Source: CAYLRU01 sp964386565
GTDB lineage: Bacteria; Desulfobacterota; Desulfobacteria; Desulfobacterales; UBA5616
Reading direction: 5' to 3'
Assembly: GCA_964386565.1 (NCBI GenBank)
Contig: CAYLRU010000055.1
Span: 1 to 16,958, forward strand
DNA length: 16,958 nucleotides
How positions within the stretch are numbered: position 1 is the stretch's first letter; each line of letters starts with the position of its first letter. Positions 1 through 7,991 of the stretch are shown here, piece by piece. The position numbers and the translations under genes are program-made. Below the pieces are notes generated by a model. That model was not told the origin of the DNA. It did not search any database and saw only the letters and a program-made list of their open reading frames with translations.

Positions 1-452
1 GAATTCAAAGCAACAAAATCGCAATCGAGAATTATTTGTTGACCAAATGTTGACCAGGTTGACCGGATTTATAGCTATGGGTCAGAAAATCCACAGGCTT
101 TTACAGCAGGCAAAACTTGATCCTGCTATGAAATGGTGGAAACATCCGGAAGCTTTCGCAAGCCCATTAAGCGAAGCACGATTGGATCATCACGGTAGTA
201 ATCAACTTCTCGCAGCCGTCGGAAACCGATAAGCAGGTGTATAACGATCAGCATGACAATCAAGTGACGGCCAAAGATGGGGGATACCTTCAAATGCGCG
301 AAGCATCTTTTTAGACGATTTTTCAGATTGATCCGCCTAAAAAGCAGCTGAAATATCAGCAAGCCGGAAAATGATGTTAGTTGTTGATCTTCAAATCGAA
401 TCATTGGAATTTTATGGTATTTTGCCGTAATTTGTGCTTTACTGGATTTCAC
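1..452 (-). pseudogene. Decayed IS1380-type transposase, 5' part
   Basis: This is a remnant of a DDE transposase. The readable part (126-452) starts with GTG at 450-452 and gives 108 residues. It ends in a segment very typical of IS1380-family transposases: the block FRRLREVDYYRDDP followed by GLRKLPDVSTIS, which in intact proteins lies just before the first catalytic Asp. A TAG then interrupts the frame at 126-128. Reading on in the same frame, two more stops appear, and then IILDCDFVALN near the window start resembles the LDFDGSV catalytic block with the Gly/Ser positions changed. The gene is therefore decayed by point mutation as well as cut by the window edge. A strong Shine-Dalgarno (AGGAGG on the minus strand, plus-strand 462-467) lies 9 nt before the GTG. 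The family assignment rests on remembered motifs, not on a search. Confidence 0.7.
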
Positions 453-529
453 TTGCGGTGGCCTCCTGGATTAGGGTGATTGTTTGGTAGACAATCTCTT
501 TATACCCTTATTCCATAGGCCTCCGCAAG
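452..529 (-). repeat. Long imperfect hairpin covering transposase start
   Basis: Three nested inverted-repeat segments form one extended stem. The outer arms 452-463 and 518-529 pair at 11 of 12 positions. The middle arms 467-477 and 504-515 pair with one mismatch and one bulge. The inner arms 478-483 (GATTGT) and 491-496 (ACAATC) pair perfectly around a 7-nt loop. The stem begins within the GTG start codon of the transposase remnant and includes part of its Shine-Dalgarno. Hairpins that hide the transposase start in transcripts entering from outside are known for several insertion sequences, and that is the likely role here. The outer arm may also include the terminal repeat of the element, but no matching second end is visible. 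Confidence 0.6.
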
Positions 530-692
530 CTTTTACCTCTTTTTTTTATACATTTTTATGCAACTACGGGGTTAAATCAAAGCCGCATGGATTGTTGTTT
601 GCCCCGCGGTTTTGATCTGGTCTGCCATGATCGCCCGGGCAAAATCCATGACCGGCAGTTATTGCGGTTTAATGATAAATCACAAGGGTAAG

Positions 693-1127
693 ATGATGAA
701 GACCGATCCGGTAAAAAGAGAGCCGTGGCGGTTTGTGCTGCTGATGGGATTGACCATGGGGCTCTATTCGTTTTATGTGGTCCCGCAGCTTGCCCGGGGT
801 GTCAACCATCTGATACAAGAAAAGAAATTCAACTCCAGACATGTTCTGATAATCGGCATCCTGACCCTGGGGCTTGGCCTGTCCGTATATGAGGTCCTGT
901 TGGCTTACGCCCTGGAAAAGAATCCCGCTTATACCCGAGGAAAATGGAAGACCCGGAACCTGTTTTTATATGTCCTGGTATTGAACATCCTGGCATGGGG
1001 GTTGGCCTTCACTCCCACGGGGCTTGCCTTTGCAGGAAGTTTTGCATTCGGTGTGCTGGGCACGTTGATGATCCAGACCGAGATCAACCGGTATACGGAA
1101 TTGAAGGATACGATCACCGTCAACTGA
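693..1127 (+). CDS. Small multi-pass membrane protein, DUF4234-like
   Basis: Its function is unknown. The protein of about 144 residues has a short polar, basic N-terminus and then four hydrophobic segments: one beginning RFVLLMGLTMGLYSFYV, one around HVLIIGILTLGLGLSVY, and two around LFLYVLVLNILAWGL and GLAFAGSFAFGVLG. The opening transmembrane segment with a Gly-Leu-Tyr turn, then a short loop with an Arg-Gly-Val-Asn element, recalls small DUF4234-type proteins; this is resemblance only. The frame stays open upstream to an ATG at 612. I prefer 693 or the adjacent ATG at 696, because an AAGGG sequence at 684-688 is correctly spaced and the extra 27 residues are not hydrophobic or conserved-looking. 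It is the only protein-coding gene on the plus strand and converges on histidine kinase 1, ending 67 bp from that gene's stop. Confidence 0.6.
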   Translation: MMKTDPVKREPWRFVLLMGLTMGLYSFYVVPQLARGVNHLIQEKKFNSRHVLIIGILTLGLGLSVYEVLLAYALEKNPAYTRGKWKTRNLFLYVLVLNILAWGLAFTPTGLAFAGSFAFGVLGTLMIQTEINRYTELKDTITVN

Positions 1128-1194
1128 CGGGAAGACAGGAATAAATCGATGAGAAGAAGAAAAAAGGAAGTAAAGAGAAAATGGATATTGAGCA

Positions 1195-2607
1195 TTAATG
1201 CATCAATCGGGGAAAAGACACGGTAAAAGTGCTTCCCCTTCCCAAGGTGCTTTTTACATCGATAGATCCGGCATGGGAAATGACGATGGCCCTGACCAGG
1301 CTTAACCCGAGCCCGCTGCCGGGCAACGTCCGGCTCTGGTCGCACCTGTAAAACCTTTTAAAAATATGCGGCAGGTCTTTTTCAGAAATGCCTGTACCGG
1401 TATCACTGATAATAATGAAAATGAATTTGCCTTCCGGGAAAACCGAAATGGAAACGGTTCCTCCCGGCGAGGTGTATTTCAAGGCATTGTCAAGAAGATT
1501 GGAAACCATGCGCTGCAGCATCCGGGGTTCACCCCGGGCAAGACATCCTGTAGTAAATCTTGTTTCGATTTTTACGGCATTTTTTTCAGCCAACGGTTCG
1601 AACAGTTCGCACGCGGAAAAAAGCAACTCGGTGAGGTCGACGGTTTGCCATTTCATATCCGCCACACCGGCTTCGGCTTCGGCGATGTCAAGCATGGTGT
1701 TGATCATTCCCAAAAGCCGGTCGCATTCTTCCACGATGCCGGCGGCTGCGGCTTTGTTTTCATCATCCGTGATGCGGGTGGTTAACGTCATTTCAGCGGC
1801 GCCGCGGATCCTGGACAGGGGGGTCCTGAGATCATGGGCGATATTATCGTTTGTTTCTTTCATTTGTCTGAACACCTCATTGATGCAGTCCAGCATGGAA
1901 TTGAAGGTCGTTGCCAGGTGTTCGATTTCACGCCCCCTGTTTTTAATCGAAACGCGATGGGTATAGTCTCCCTTTATGATCCTCGAAGCGGTTTGCGTCA
2001 CCTCGTCGATTCCGGTTAGCGCCCGGCCGGCTATAAACCATCCGGTTGCCGCGGCGACGAAAATAACGATGCCCATGATGGGGATGAATATATTTCTGAA
2101 TATCCCAAGAAATTCTTCGTCTTCCTCCAATGATTCTCCGATTTGAATGATAAGGTCCGGTCCGACCATGCCGGTGATAATACGCGCCTGACGGTTGCTT
2201 TCAGAAAATTTTTGCGTACGGAGTACATGGTTAACGCCGTTTCTCAGTTGCTTTTCCATGGCCGTTGCATCAAACACAACGCCCTTCCATGGCGACATAT
2301 CCGTTGATGCCAGTTCCTCGCCCGATATGGTCAGAAGACGCAAAAATATTTGATCAACCCCGTCGGATGCCGCTTCCAGCGCCATTTCTTTCTCTATTCC
2401 ATCCATTCCTGCATCGGACAGAATAGCGGAAAATTCCTTTAAATCCCCAATGAGATCCTCATCCCTCTTTTCGGTGATGACGGATGCCATCAGCACATAA
2501 AAGGCAAGAAACGCCATGAGCGTCGACAGGGTGAATATTCCCGCATACCAACCGGTTAAACGGAATACCAGTGTATCTTTGACCCTACAGATCTTCTTTA
2601 AGGACAT
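1195..2607 (-). CDS. Sensor histidine kinase 1 (HAMP, HisKA, HATPase)
   Basis: This inner-membrane sensor kinase partners with the response regulator encoded just upstream. The 470 residues contain a first transmembrane segment (about 22-44), a periplasmic sensor region (about 45-170) with many acidic residues, a second transmembrane segment (172-194), HAMP (195-247), and the phosphoacceptor block NIAHDLRTPLSRIRG with His258. The ATP-binding domain shows the N box (N370 to N374), G1 (D402-T-G-T-G-I), the F box (F416-K-R-F-Y) and G2 (G430-S-G-L-G-L), so the kinase looks complete. The start at 2607 lies inside the 3' end of the regulator gene (23-bp overlap), with GGAG 6 nt before the ATG, which suggests translational coupling. 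The sensor region resembles that of histidine kinase 2, sharing ASTDM and an IQIG-SLEE stretch before the second membrane segment. The architecture is of the QseC/PmrB/CusS kind; the ligand is not determinable here. Confidence 0.95.
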   Translation of the reverse strand: MSLKKICRVKDTLVFRLTGWYAGIFTLSTLMAFLAFYVLMASVITEKRDEDLIGDLKEFSAILSDAGMDGIEKEMALEAASDGVDQIFLRLLTISGEELASTDMSPWKGVVFDATAMEKQLRNGVNHVLRTQKFSESNRQARIITGMVGPDLIIQIGESLEEDEEFLGIFRNIFIPIMGIVIFVAAATGWFIAGRALTGIDEVTQTASRIIKGDYTHRVSIKNRGREIEHLATTFNSMLDCINEVFRQMKETNDNIAHDLRTPLSRIRGAAEMTLTTRITDDENKAAAAGIVEECDRLLGMINTMLDIAEAEAGVADMKWQTVDLTELLFSACELFEPLAEKNAVKIETRFTTGCLARGEPRMLQRMVSNLLDNALKYTSPGGTVSISVFPEGKFIFIIISDTGTGISEKDLPHIFKRFYRCDQSRTLPGSGLGLSLVRAIVISHAGSIDVKSTLGRGSTFTVSFPRLMH

Positions 2608-3262
2608 ATCCGGCTCCGTATACCGTATGAATCAGTTTTTTGTCAAATTCCTTGTCGATCTTATCCCTTAATCTGCAGATGCGTACTTCCACTACGTTTG
2701 TCTGGGGATCAAAGTTATAATCCCAGACATGCTCCATAATCATTGTTTTGGAAACCACCTTTCCGGCATTTCGCATGAGATATTCAAGCAGTGCAAAATC
2801 AAGCTGGGGCAATTCGATTTTTTTTGATCCTCTTCGCACTTCTCTTGCCAGCAGGTCCATGGAAAGATCAGCAACCACAAGGGTGGTCGGATCCGTCATT
2901 CCGCTTGCCCTTCGTATCAACGCCTGCATCCGGGCCAGGAGTTCGGAAAAGGCAAAGGGTTTGACCAGGTAGTCATCGCTTCCGGTCTGGAGCCCCTTGA
3001 TACGATCGTCCACCGAACGTTTAGCACTCAGAATAATGAGGGGCATCATATGTTTTCTTTTTCTCAGGTTTTCAATGAGGGAGAGCCCGTCCCGTTTCGG
3101 CAGCATGATGTCAATAATGGCCGCATCATATGGTTCCGTCAATGCCAGGTTCAGGCCGTCCTCTCCATCCGGGGCATGATCCACGGCGAACCCCGCCTCT
3201 CTGAGACCTTTTACAATAAACGATGCAAGCTTCATATCATCTTCAACCAACAGGATGCGCAT
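2585..3262 (-). CDS. Response regulator 1, OmpR/PhoB family
   Basis: This is a DNA-binding transcription factor activated by phosphotransfer from the adjacent kinase. Of its 225 residues, the receiver domain (1-115) has the acidic pocket E7-D8-D9, phosphoacceptor D51 in IIDIMLP, switch residue S79 and K101 in VKPF. The C-terminal winged helix (about 125-225) contains the typical start block SKTMIMEHVWDYNF and the recognition-helix region TNVVEVRICRLRDKID. The open frame extends 20 codons upstream, but MRILLVEDD is the normal beginning of the family, and a GGTGA lies just before the ATG at 3262, so I place the start there. It follows metallophosphoesterase 1 after 28 bp and is probably the third gene of a four-gene operon driven by the repeat array at 6074-6112. 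Its recognition region is nearly the same as that of response regulator 2. Confidence 0.95.
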   Translation of the reverse strand: MRILLVEDDMKLASFIVKGLREAGFAVDHAPDGEDGLNLALTEPYDAAIIDIMLPKRDGLSLIENLRKRKHMMPLIILSAKRSVDDRIKGLQTGSDDYLVKPFAFSELLARMQALIRRASGMTDPTTLVVADLSMDLLAREVRRGSKKIELPQLDFALLEYLMRNAGKVVSKTMIMEHVWDYNFDPQTNVVEVRICRLRDKIDKEFDKKLIHTVYGAGYVLKEDL

Positions 3263-3290
3263 AAAATTCACCCATGCCATAAGATAGTTC

Positions 3291-4328
3291 TTAATGATGA
3301 TAATTTCTTTTTTCCCGCACAAAGATTATCAACATCCAGCCCGCGAGAAGGGATAAAACAGATTGTAACCCATAAAAATGCACAAACGCAAGAAGCCTGG
3401 GCAGGGTTACCGCTTCAAGCTTTTGGGGCCAATTATAATCCGGTAAAATGACCGGTCGGACGTTTACATCAATTTGATCGCCGCGGATATTAACTTTCAG
3501 GTAATGGTAAAAAAAATTATTCGCATCGTTGACCGGGAATTCAGCCCCAGCCCCTCCCGTTACGGAAAAGGGAATATTTTGCCAATGGCCGTTGAAATAA
3601 CCGTGAACATGGGCTGAAAATATATGATCGACTTTATATTTTTTAAACAAAAATAGCAATTCGTCGGTCGATTTTTTATCTCCATATGCCTGGTAATTCT
3701 CTTCCCAGGGTATATATAAGGGGTAGTGCATGAAAACAAAACGATGGGTGTATTTTTCTGCTTTTTGGAGTTCTTGTTCCAGCCAGAGTTTCTGTGGCGG
3801 ATCTATTTTCCCCCTGTCTGCATTGTCCAGGATAATGAAATAGCTGTTTCCGATCCGGAGGGAATAATACAGCATACCGAATAACGCCTCATAAAGTTTA
3901 CGGTCTTCACCGTGGGTTTCATGGTTGCCGATGACCGGCAGCAACGGCAATTTCAGGTTGCTTTCAACCTGGTCGAAAAAATATTGATATTCATTTCGCC
4001 GGCCATGTGAAACAAAATCGCCCAGGCCCATTACAAATTGGATATCGCCATCCTGATCAATCTGGTTCAGAAGTCTTGGAAAAATGATTTTGCTGTCCCG
4101 GTTGTCGCCGAATACCGCAAAAGAAAAATTGTTCAGGTCTTTATCCTGAATTTTTATCAGATTACCGGCAATCCAGTTCCTAACCGGCAAACCGGAGAAA
4201 TAAGACCCTGCTTTAAACCCGGCCAATATGAAAATACACATTAAAAGAAAGATGATTTTAACGGGCCTGTTTTCAAAAAGTTTTTTTACCGCATCTGAAT
4301 TGTTGAGCACTAAACTCGATAGAATCAT
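3291..4328 (-). CDS. Membrane-anchored metallophosphoesterase 1
   Basis: This is a calcineurin-like phosphoesterase of 345 residues with unknown substrate. A transmembrane segment (about 23-40) precedes the catalytic domain (about 67-295), and a second hydrophobic segment (about 315-337) leads to a short basic tail. By the positive-inside rule the catalytic domain should face the periplasm. The metal-site motifs are present: GDNR (D75), GLGDF (D104), GNHE (N135, H136), FMHYP (H201) and AHVHGY (H240, H242). The first motif lacks the DxH histidine, as in phosphatases with a GD-x-x opening. The start at 4328 has an AGG 8 nt upstream. The gene follows an ArnT-like transferase by 41 bp and precedes response regulator 1, so a role in envelope lipid or sugar-phosphate processing is inferred. 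It is paralogous to the product of 11642-12721, but unlike that protein it keeps its catalytic residues. Confidence 0.88.
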   Translation of the reverse strand: MILSSLVLNNSDAVKKLFENRPVKIIFLLMCIFILAGFKAGSYFSGLPVRNWIAGNLIKIQDKDLNNFSFAVFGDNRDSKIIFPRLLNQIDQDGDIQFVMGLGDFVSHGRRNEYQYFFDQVESNLKLPLLPVIGNHETHGEDRKLYEALFGMLYYSLRIGNSYFIILDNADRGKIDPPQKLWLEQELQKAEKYTHRFVFMHYPLYIPWEENYQAYGDKKSTDELLFLFKKYKVDHIFSAHVHGYFNGHWQNIPFSVTGGAGAEFPVNDANNFFYHYLKVNIRGDQIDVNVRPVILPDYNWPQKLEAVTLPRLLAFVHFYGLQSVLSLLAGWMLIIFVREKRNYHH

Positions 4329-4369
4329 CTAAAAAACCTTTTATCTTGAATTTCGGGAAACCATAAAGG

Positions 4370-5899
4370 TTATTTATGCCCGATCTCAACCGACGTCCCG
4401 TTAGTATGGCGGCCATCCATAAATAATTCATAAGCAGTATGGCCTTTAACATGTCCAAGGGGTTTAACATTAAAATCCTGTTCCTCAACAATCCGCAGGA
4501 AAGAATCCTTTAAGTTATGGGGTACGATCCATAGTCTTCCTTTCTCATACGCTGTTAACTCGTCTTTCAGATATTCTTCTTTGGATTCGGGGTTTCTTGT
4601 TTGATCTATTCGTACTTTTTCAACTTCCGCATTAAAATACAGAGAAAGACCCAGATAAGGTTTTGTTCCAACAAAAATAATTTCTTCAATGCCGTCCATG
4701 TTTGCCAGGTTTTTGATCTGGCCGGCAAGGAGTCTGTTATCCGAAGTCATCGGCACAAAGGCGGATAGCCCCCGCAACGCCAATAATACGGAACACCATA
4801 CGATCAGCAGATATATCCTTTTTTGTTTTTTAAACCGTTCGATATCCAGCCGCCGGGCCGCGGCAATGGACAGGGGGACAAACAGGGGCAGAATATAAAG
4901 GGCCAGGCGCGACTTGGAGAAAAAAAATATCATAAGGGGGATAAATAACCAGAACAGCAAAAACCTGTCCTGCTCATTTCGATATGCAGATTTTTTCACC
5001 CATACCTGCCATTCTTCTGTGATCATTGTACGGATTGACCGCCAGACATCCACCGACCACGGCAAAGTTCCGATAAGCAACGTCGGAATATATATTACGA
5101 CAGCACCATACCACTGCGGATTCCGATGGTGCTGCCCGGTTAACACCCTGGCGGCGATTTCATCCCAGATAAAATAGTAAAACAGGCTGTGGTTCTGCAG
5201 GATCACATACATATACCAAATCCCGCCGACGAGAAAAAATAATGCAATCCCCGAAACGGGCTTTATCACCCGGATCTTTTGTTTATCTTTTGAAGCCAGG
5301 AAATGATAAAGCCAAAAAGCCAGCAGCGGCAGAAGGGCAGGCGGGCCTTTTGTCATAAAAGCAAGACCGAACGCTATCCAGCCGACCTGAGCTCCATAAC
5401 GTTTAAAAAGACGGGGTCCACGGTTCCAGTAGGCAGATGCGAATCCGGCCATTGCCGCTGTTTCAAACATGGACAGGATGCTGTCGGTGGTAATAATACT
5501 TGACGAAATGAATGTAAAAATAAACGTTGCATAAATAAATGCCGGCAACCATGGCCTCTCCGGAACAAATACGCAACCGAGAGAATAGACCAGCAGTGTC
5601 GTGAAAAAGAAAGCAAGGGCACTGGGAAGTCGGACTGCAAATGTATTATGTCCGAACAGTTTGATGCAAGTCGCAAGTGCCCAATAGGTTATCGGCGGTT
5701 TGGTCCAGTGGGGCGTGTCATCATTTAACTGGGGATGCACCCAGTCGCCGCTTCGAATTATTTCCGTTGCCACGCATGTGTACCGCCCCTCGGAGGGTTC
5801 CCAAACTCCCCGGGCGTTTTGAAAAATAAACACGTAGATCACCAGCAGACCGATAATGAAGATCATTTGGGATCGCTTGAGTGATAATGGAGTATTCAT
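4370..5899 (-). CDS. ArnT-like GT-C glycosyltransferase 1
   Basis: This polytopic membrane glycosyltransferase of 509 residues belongs to the PMT/ArnT-like (GT39/GT83) superfamily. Such enzymes move a sugar from an undecaprenyl-phosphate carrier to a periplasmic acceptor, lipid A in the case of ArnT. After the first membrane segment (11-27) comes the conserved acidic loop WEPSEGRY (33-40, with E34 and E37), then KPPITYW (67-73), RLPS (90-93), an Asp at 139 in TTDS, and TKGPPA (183-188). About eleven hydrophobic segments follow to near residue 385, and a soluble C-terminal domain occupies about 390-509. Length and layout match ArnT-type enzymes. It is the first gene of its operon. About 150 nt of leader separate its ATG from a TATAAT and the repeat array at 6074-6112. 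The sugar and acceptor cannot be read from the sequence. Confidence 0.88.
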   Translation of the reverse strand: MNTPLSLKRSQMIFIIGLLVIYVFIFQNARGVWEPSEGRYTCVATEIIRSGDWVHPQLNDDTPHWTKPPITYWALATCIKLFGHNTFAVRLPSALAFFFTTLLVYSLGCVFVPERPWLPAFIYATFIFTFISSSIITTDSILSMFETAAMAGFASAYWNRGPRLFKRYGAQVGWIAFGLAFMTKGPPALLPLLAFWLYHFLASKDKQKIRVIKPVSGIALFFLVGGIWYMYVILQNHSLFYYFIWDEIAARVLTGQHHRNPQWYGAVVIYIPTLLIGTLPWSVDVWRSIRTMITEEWQVWVKKSAYRNEQDRFLLFWLFIPLMIFFFSKSRLALYILPLFVPLSIAAARRLDIERFKKQKRIYLLIVWCSVLLALRGLSAFVPMTSDNRLLAGQIKNLANMDGIEEIIFVGTKPYLGLSLYFNAEVEKVRIDQTRNPESKEEYLKDELTAYEKGRLWIVPHNLKDSFLRIVEEQDFNVKPLGHVKGHTAYELFMDGRHTNGTSVEIGHK

Positions 5900-6058
5900 G
5901 TGTTCATTCCGGTATTACTCGATTACTGGTGATAAAAATTTCTGATTCCGCCACGCCGATAATCTCTTTCGCCGCATGGGAAACGAATATTTCCATCCGT
6001 TTCCGCCCTTTCCCTGTTACACTTTCTTTTCGGATGAAAAACGGATAATTTTCGGATC

Positions 6059-6112
6059 ATTATATATGAAGAGGATTACAGGAAGATTACGGAATGATTA
6101 CGATTCCGTAAT
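6059..6112 (-). promoter_or_regulatory. Regulator array A and -10, GT-C 1 operon
   Basis: On the minus strand, three exact GTAATC hexamers lie on an 11-bp period at plus-strand 6096-6101, 6085-6090 and 6074-6079. A fourth, diverged unit (ATTACG) is in phase at 6107-6112. A perfect TATAAT sits 9 bp beyond the last unit (6059-6064). Four in-phase half-sites close to a -10, with no good -35, is the layout of promoters activated by PhoB/PmrA-type regulators bound as two tandem dimers. The motif is shared with the arrays at 12846-12884 and 15226-15264. Confidence 0.75.
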
Positions 6113-6118
6113 GTTTGG

Positions 6119-6297
6119 CCGGAAAATAAATCAAATCGCCGGAAGTTGGAATGATTGACGCCGGTTTCGTCCGGCCGGAGAGTTTTCTGTCAAAAGAGAA
6201 TTTTGTGTGTTCAGCCCGGTTTCGAATCAGAAGATAAATCGATCATCTGCGGTAATTGCAACGCCGGATATTCGAAAAAATCGGTGTCGTTGAAAAC
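6119..6297. other. Intergenic stretch between the two operons
   Basis: This is the part of the 5900-6306 gap upstream of array A. It holds only a short GC-rich inverted repeat (GCCGG 6160-6164 with CCGGC 6171-6175) and no convincing gene. The rest of the gap below array A (about 5900-6058) is the presumed leader of the GT-C 1 operon, in which I see no recognisable riboswitch. Confidence 0.4.
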
Positions 6298-6312
6298 ACC
6301 TGATTTTCAGGT
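6298..6312 (-). terminator. Possible weak terminator after GT-C 2
   Basis: A perfect 6-bp inverted repeat, ACCTGA and TCAGGT around three bases, overlaps the stop codon of the upstream gene and is followed on the minus strand by GTTTTC. The stem is short and the T run poor, so it may only slow transcription. It lies where the six-gene operon should end, before array A of the next operon. Confidence 0.35.
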
Positions 6313-7944
6313 TTTAACAAGGGCGGCGACGATGCTGCGCCGGGGATTGGTGGGGTCCCATTTGTATTCATCCATGATGGTTAAGTTGATTTCATCACCG
6401 TAATCCGCGGCAAACTTTAATGCGGATTTCCTGTCTCCGAAAAGCAGGACAAAGCGCCTGCCCGGGGGAATCGACGTTTTATCATACTTCCAGGGCCTGA
6501 CTTTTTGCCCTAAATCCCATATGATTTTGATGTTTAATGGCGAGGTGCTGTAGAACTCCATTCCCCGGCTTTCGATGTGCTTAAGTCCCCGGATGGATTT
6601 AAAATCTTTATTATCATGGTCTTTGAACGAAATGGCCGGCCAAAAAAACAGCAGTGCAATGCACATAAACATCTGTGTATAGACGAACAGGGCGAAGATG
6701 TGTTTTCGTTTACCGACGCGGTATATAAGTCCTGCCGTCAGAAAAAAAAGACAGAACAGACAGATCCACGATACAACGGAAACCCGGGTGTCTTTGCTCA
6801 GAAAATAATAAACAGCGGGCATGCCTGCCGCAATGACGGCCACCAGGCCGGTATGAAGGTTTACCATCAGGCGGTCGCCGTTGACCTGGCGGTGCAGTTT
6901 AAACCGTTCGGTTACTGAATGAAACAGAAGACCGGCCATCATGGACATGGGAACGGCTCCCGGCATGAGATAGCGCTCCTTTTTCGATGGGGTGATGGAA
7001 ACCAGTACCAGAATGGCAATAAGCCAGATCAGCGGGAAATAATAGTTGAAAAACGGCTGAACACGGGGTTTGGCAAAAGGCTTTATAAAATAGGCTGTCA
7101 ACAGGACAATCCAGACACCGGCAAATAACGGAAAGTTCAAATAGTAGTAAAACGGTCTGGCCCAGTCATACTGCCATGCGCTTGTTTCTTCCCTTGCCAC
7201 GGACAGGCTGATTTCCGGTGCTTTCAGATAGACATATATCGGCCAGACGCCGCTGATGACAAGGGCAATGACGATAAATACCAGGAGCCCGGCTTTTTTT
7301 CGCCAGATGGGTTTACCTCCGAACGCGGCGATATAAGCGACAAAAAAGGAAAAGAGAAATGAGTAAAAGGCCACCGGCCCCTTGCTCAAAAATGAAAGCC
7401 CTGCCGAGATCCCCGCAACGACAAATGGCCAAAGTGAATCATTTTCTTCAGACCATCCATGCCAGAGAGCCCAAATGGCGATCATCATGAAGAAGAATGC
7501 GTAGATATCCCATGCATTGCGTCGGCCAAGAACAATGACCAGGGCATTGACGGCAAATATCGCTGCAATAATTAACGGAAGATCGGGATCATGTTGGACG
7601 GTTCTGATAAATCCGAAAACGACAAAAACCATCAGCGTGGCGATCACTGCGGCGGGAATCCGCATGAGGCACAGGTTATCTTCATTGCCGCCGAGCATAA
7701 TAACACCGGCAGTGATCCATGTGGGCAGCGGTGGTTTTGCAATCCGCAACTCGCCGTTCATCGTAGGTAAAAGCCAGGAACCGTCTTCAACCATTTCCCT
7801 TGCCGAGACGAAATTCCGGGCTTCCATGACATCCACTTCATCTGCTGAAATATGTATGAAGAAGGAAAAAAAACAGATGATCAGGATGAATCCATACTGC
7901 AACCGTGTATTCAGCACGCCCTGTCCCAAACGATGGTCATTCAT
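6307..7944 (-). CDS. ArnT-like GT-C glycosyltransferase 2
   Basis: This is a second polytopic glycosyltransferase, 545 residues, of the same PMT/ArnT-like superfamily but clearly diverged from the one at 4370-5899. The first membrane segment (about 17-32) is followed by the acidic loop (D35, E36, D38, E41), then KPPLPTW (70-76), RIP (95-97), D146 in RRNAWD, and SKGPVAF (187-193). About ten further hydrophobic segments reach to roughly residue 435, and a soluble C-terminal part takes up the last hundred residues. GAGG lies 8 nt before the ATG. The gene starts 47 bp after the dehydrogenase stop and is the last gene of the six-gene operon. It is the natural candidate to transfer the sugar made and loaded by the operon's other enzymes, probably onto lipid A or another envelope glycan. 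Donor and acceptor are inferred. Confidence 0.87.
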   Translation of the reverse strand: MNDHRLGQGVLNTRLQYGFILIICFFSFFIHISADEVDVMEARNFVSAREMVEDGSWLLPTMNGELRIAKPPLPTWITAGVIMLGGNEDNLCLMRIPAAVIATLMVFVVFGFIRTVQHDPDLPLIIAAIFAVNALVIVLGRRNAWDIYAFFFMMIAIWALWHGWSEENDSLWPFVVAGISAGLSFLSKGPVAFYSFLFSFFVAYIAAFGGKPIWRKKAGLLVFIVIALVISGVWPIYVYLKAPEISLSVAREETSAWQYDWARPFYYYLNFPLFAGVWIVLLTAYFIKPFAKPRVQPFFNYYFPLIWLIAILVLVSITPSKKERYLMPGAVPMSMMAGLLFHSVTERFKLHRQVNGDRLMVNLHTGLVAVIAAGMPAVYYFLSKDTRVSVVSWICLFCLFFLTAGLIYRVGKRKHIFALFVYTQMFMCIALLFFWPAISFKDHDNKDFKSIRGLKHIESRGMEFYSTSPLNIKIIWDLGQKVRPWKYDKTSIPPGRRFVLLFGDRKSALKFAADYGDEINLTIMDEYKWDPTNPRRSIVAALVKT

Positions 7945-7991
7945 GTAAAAAACCTCGATATCCTTCGGTCCGAGCTACCCTTTGAATTCTT

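Noticed and set aside
1..6. The window opens exactly on an EcoRI site
   Set aside because: This could be a cloning or contig boundary but carries no biological information by itself.
1192..1201. Perfect 10-bp palindrome GCATTAATGC at the stop of histidine kinase 1
   Set aside because: AT-rich, no T run, and too short to be a terminator; likely chance or a minor operator at most.
929..1345. Open frame on the minus strand across the small membrane protein gene
   Set aside because: It lies antisense to two better-supported genes and shows no recognisable domain; it is a shadow frame.
5911..5924. Two ATTAC copies near the start of the GT-C 1 gene
   Set aside because: They are 8 bp apart and not on the 11-bp period, so they do not match the arrays.
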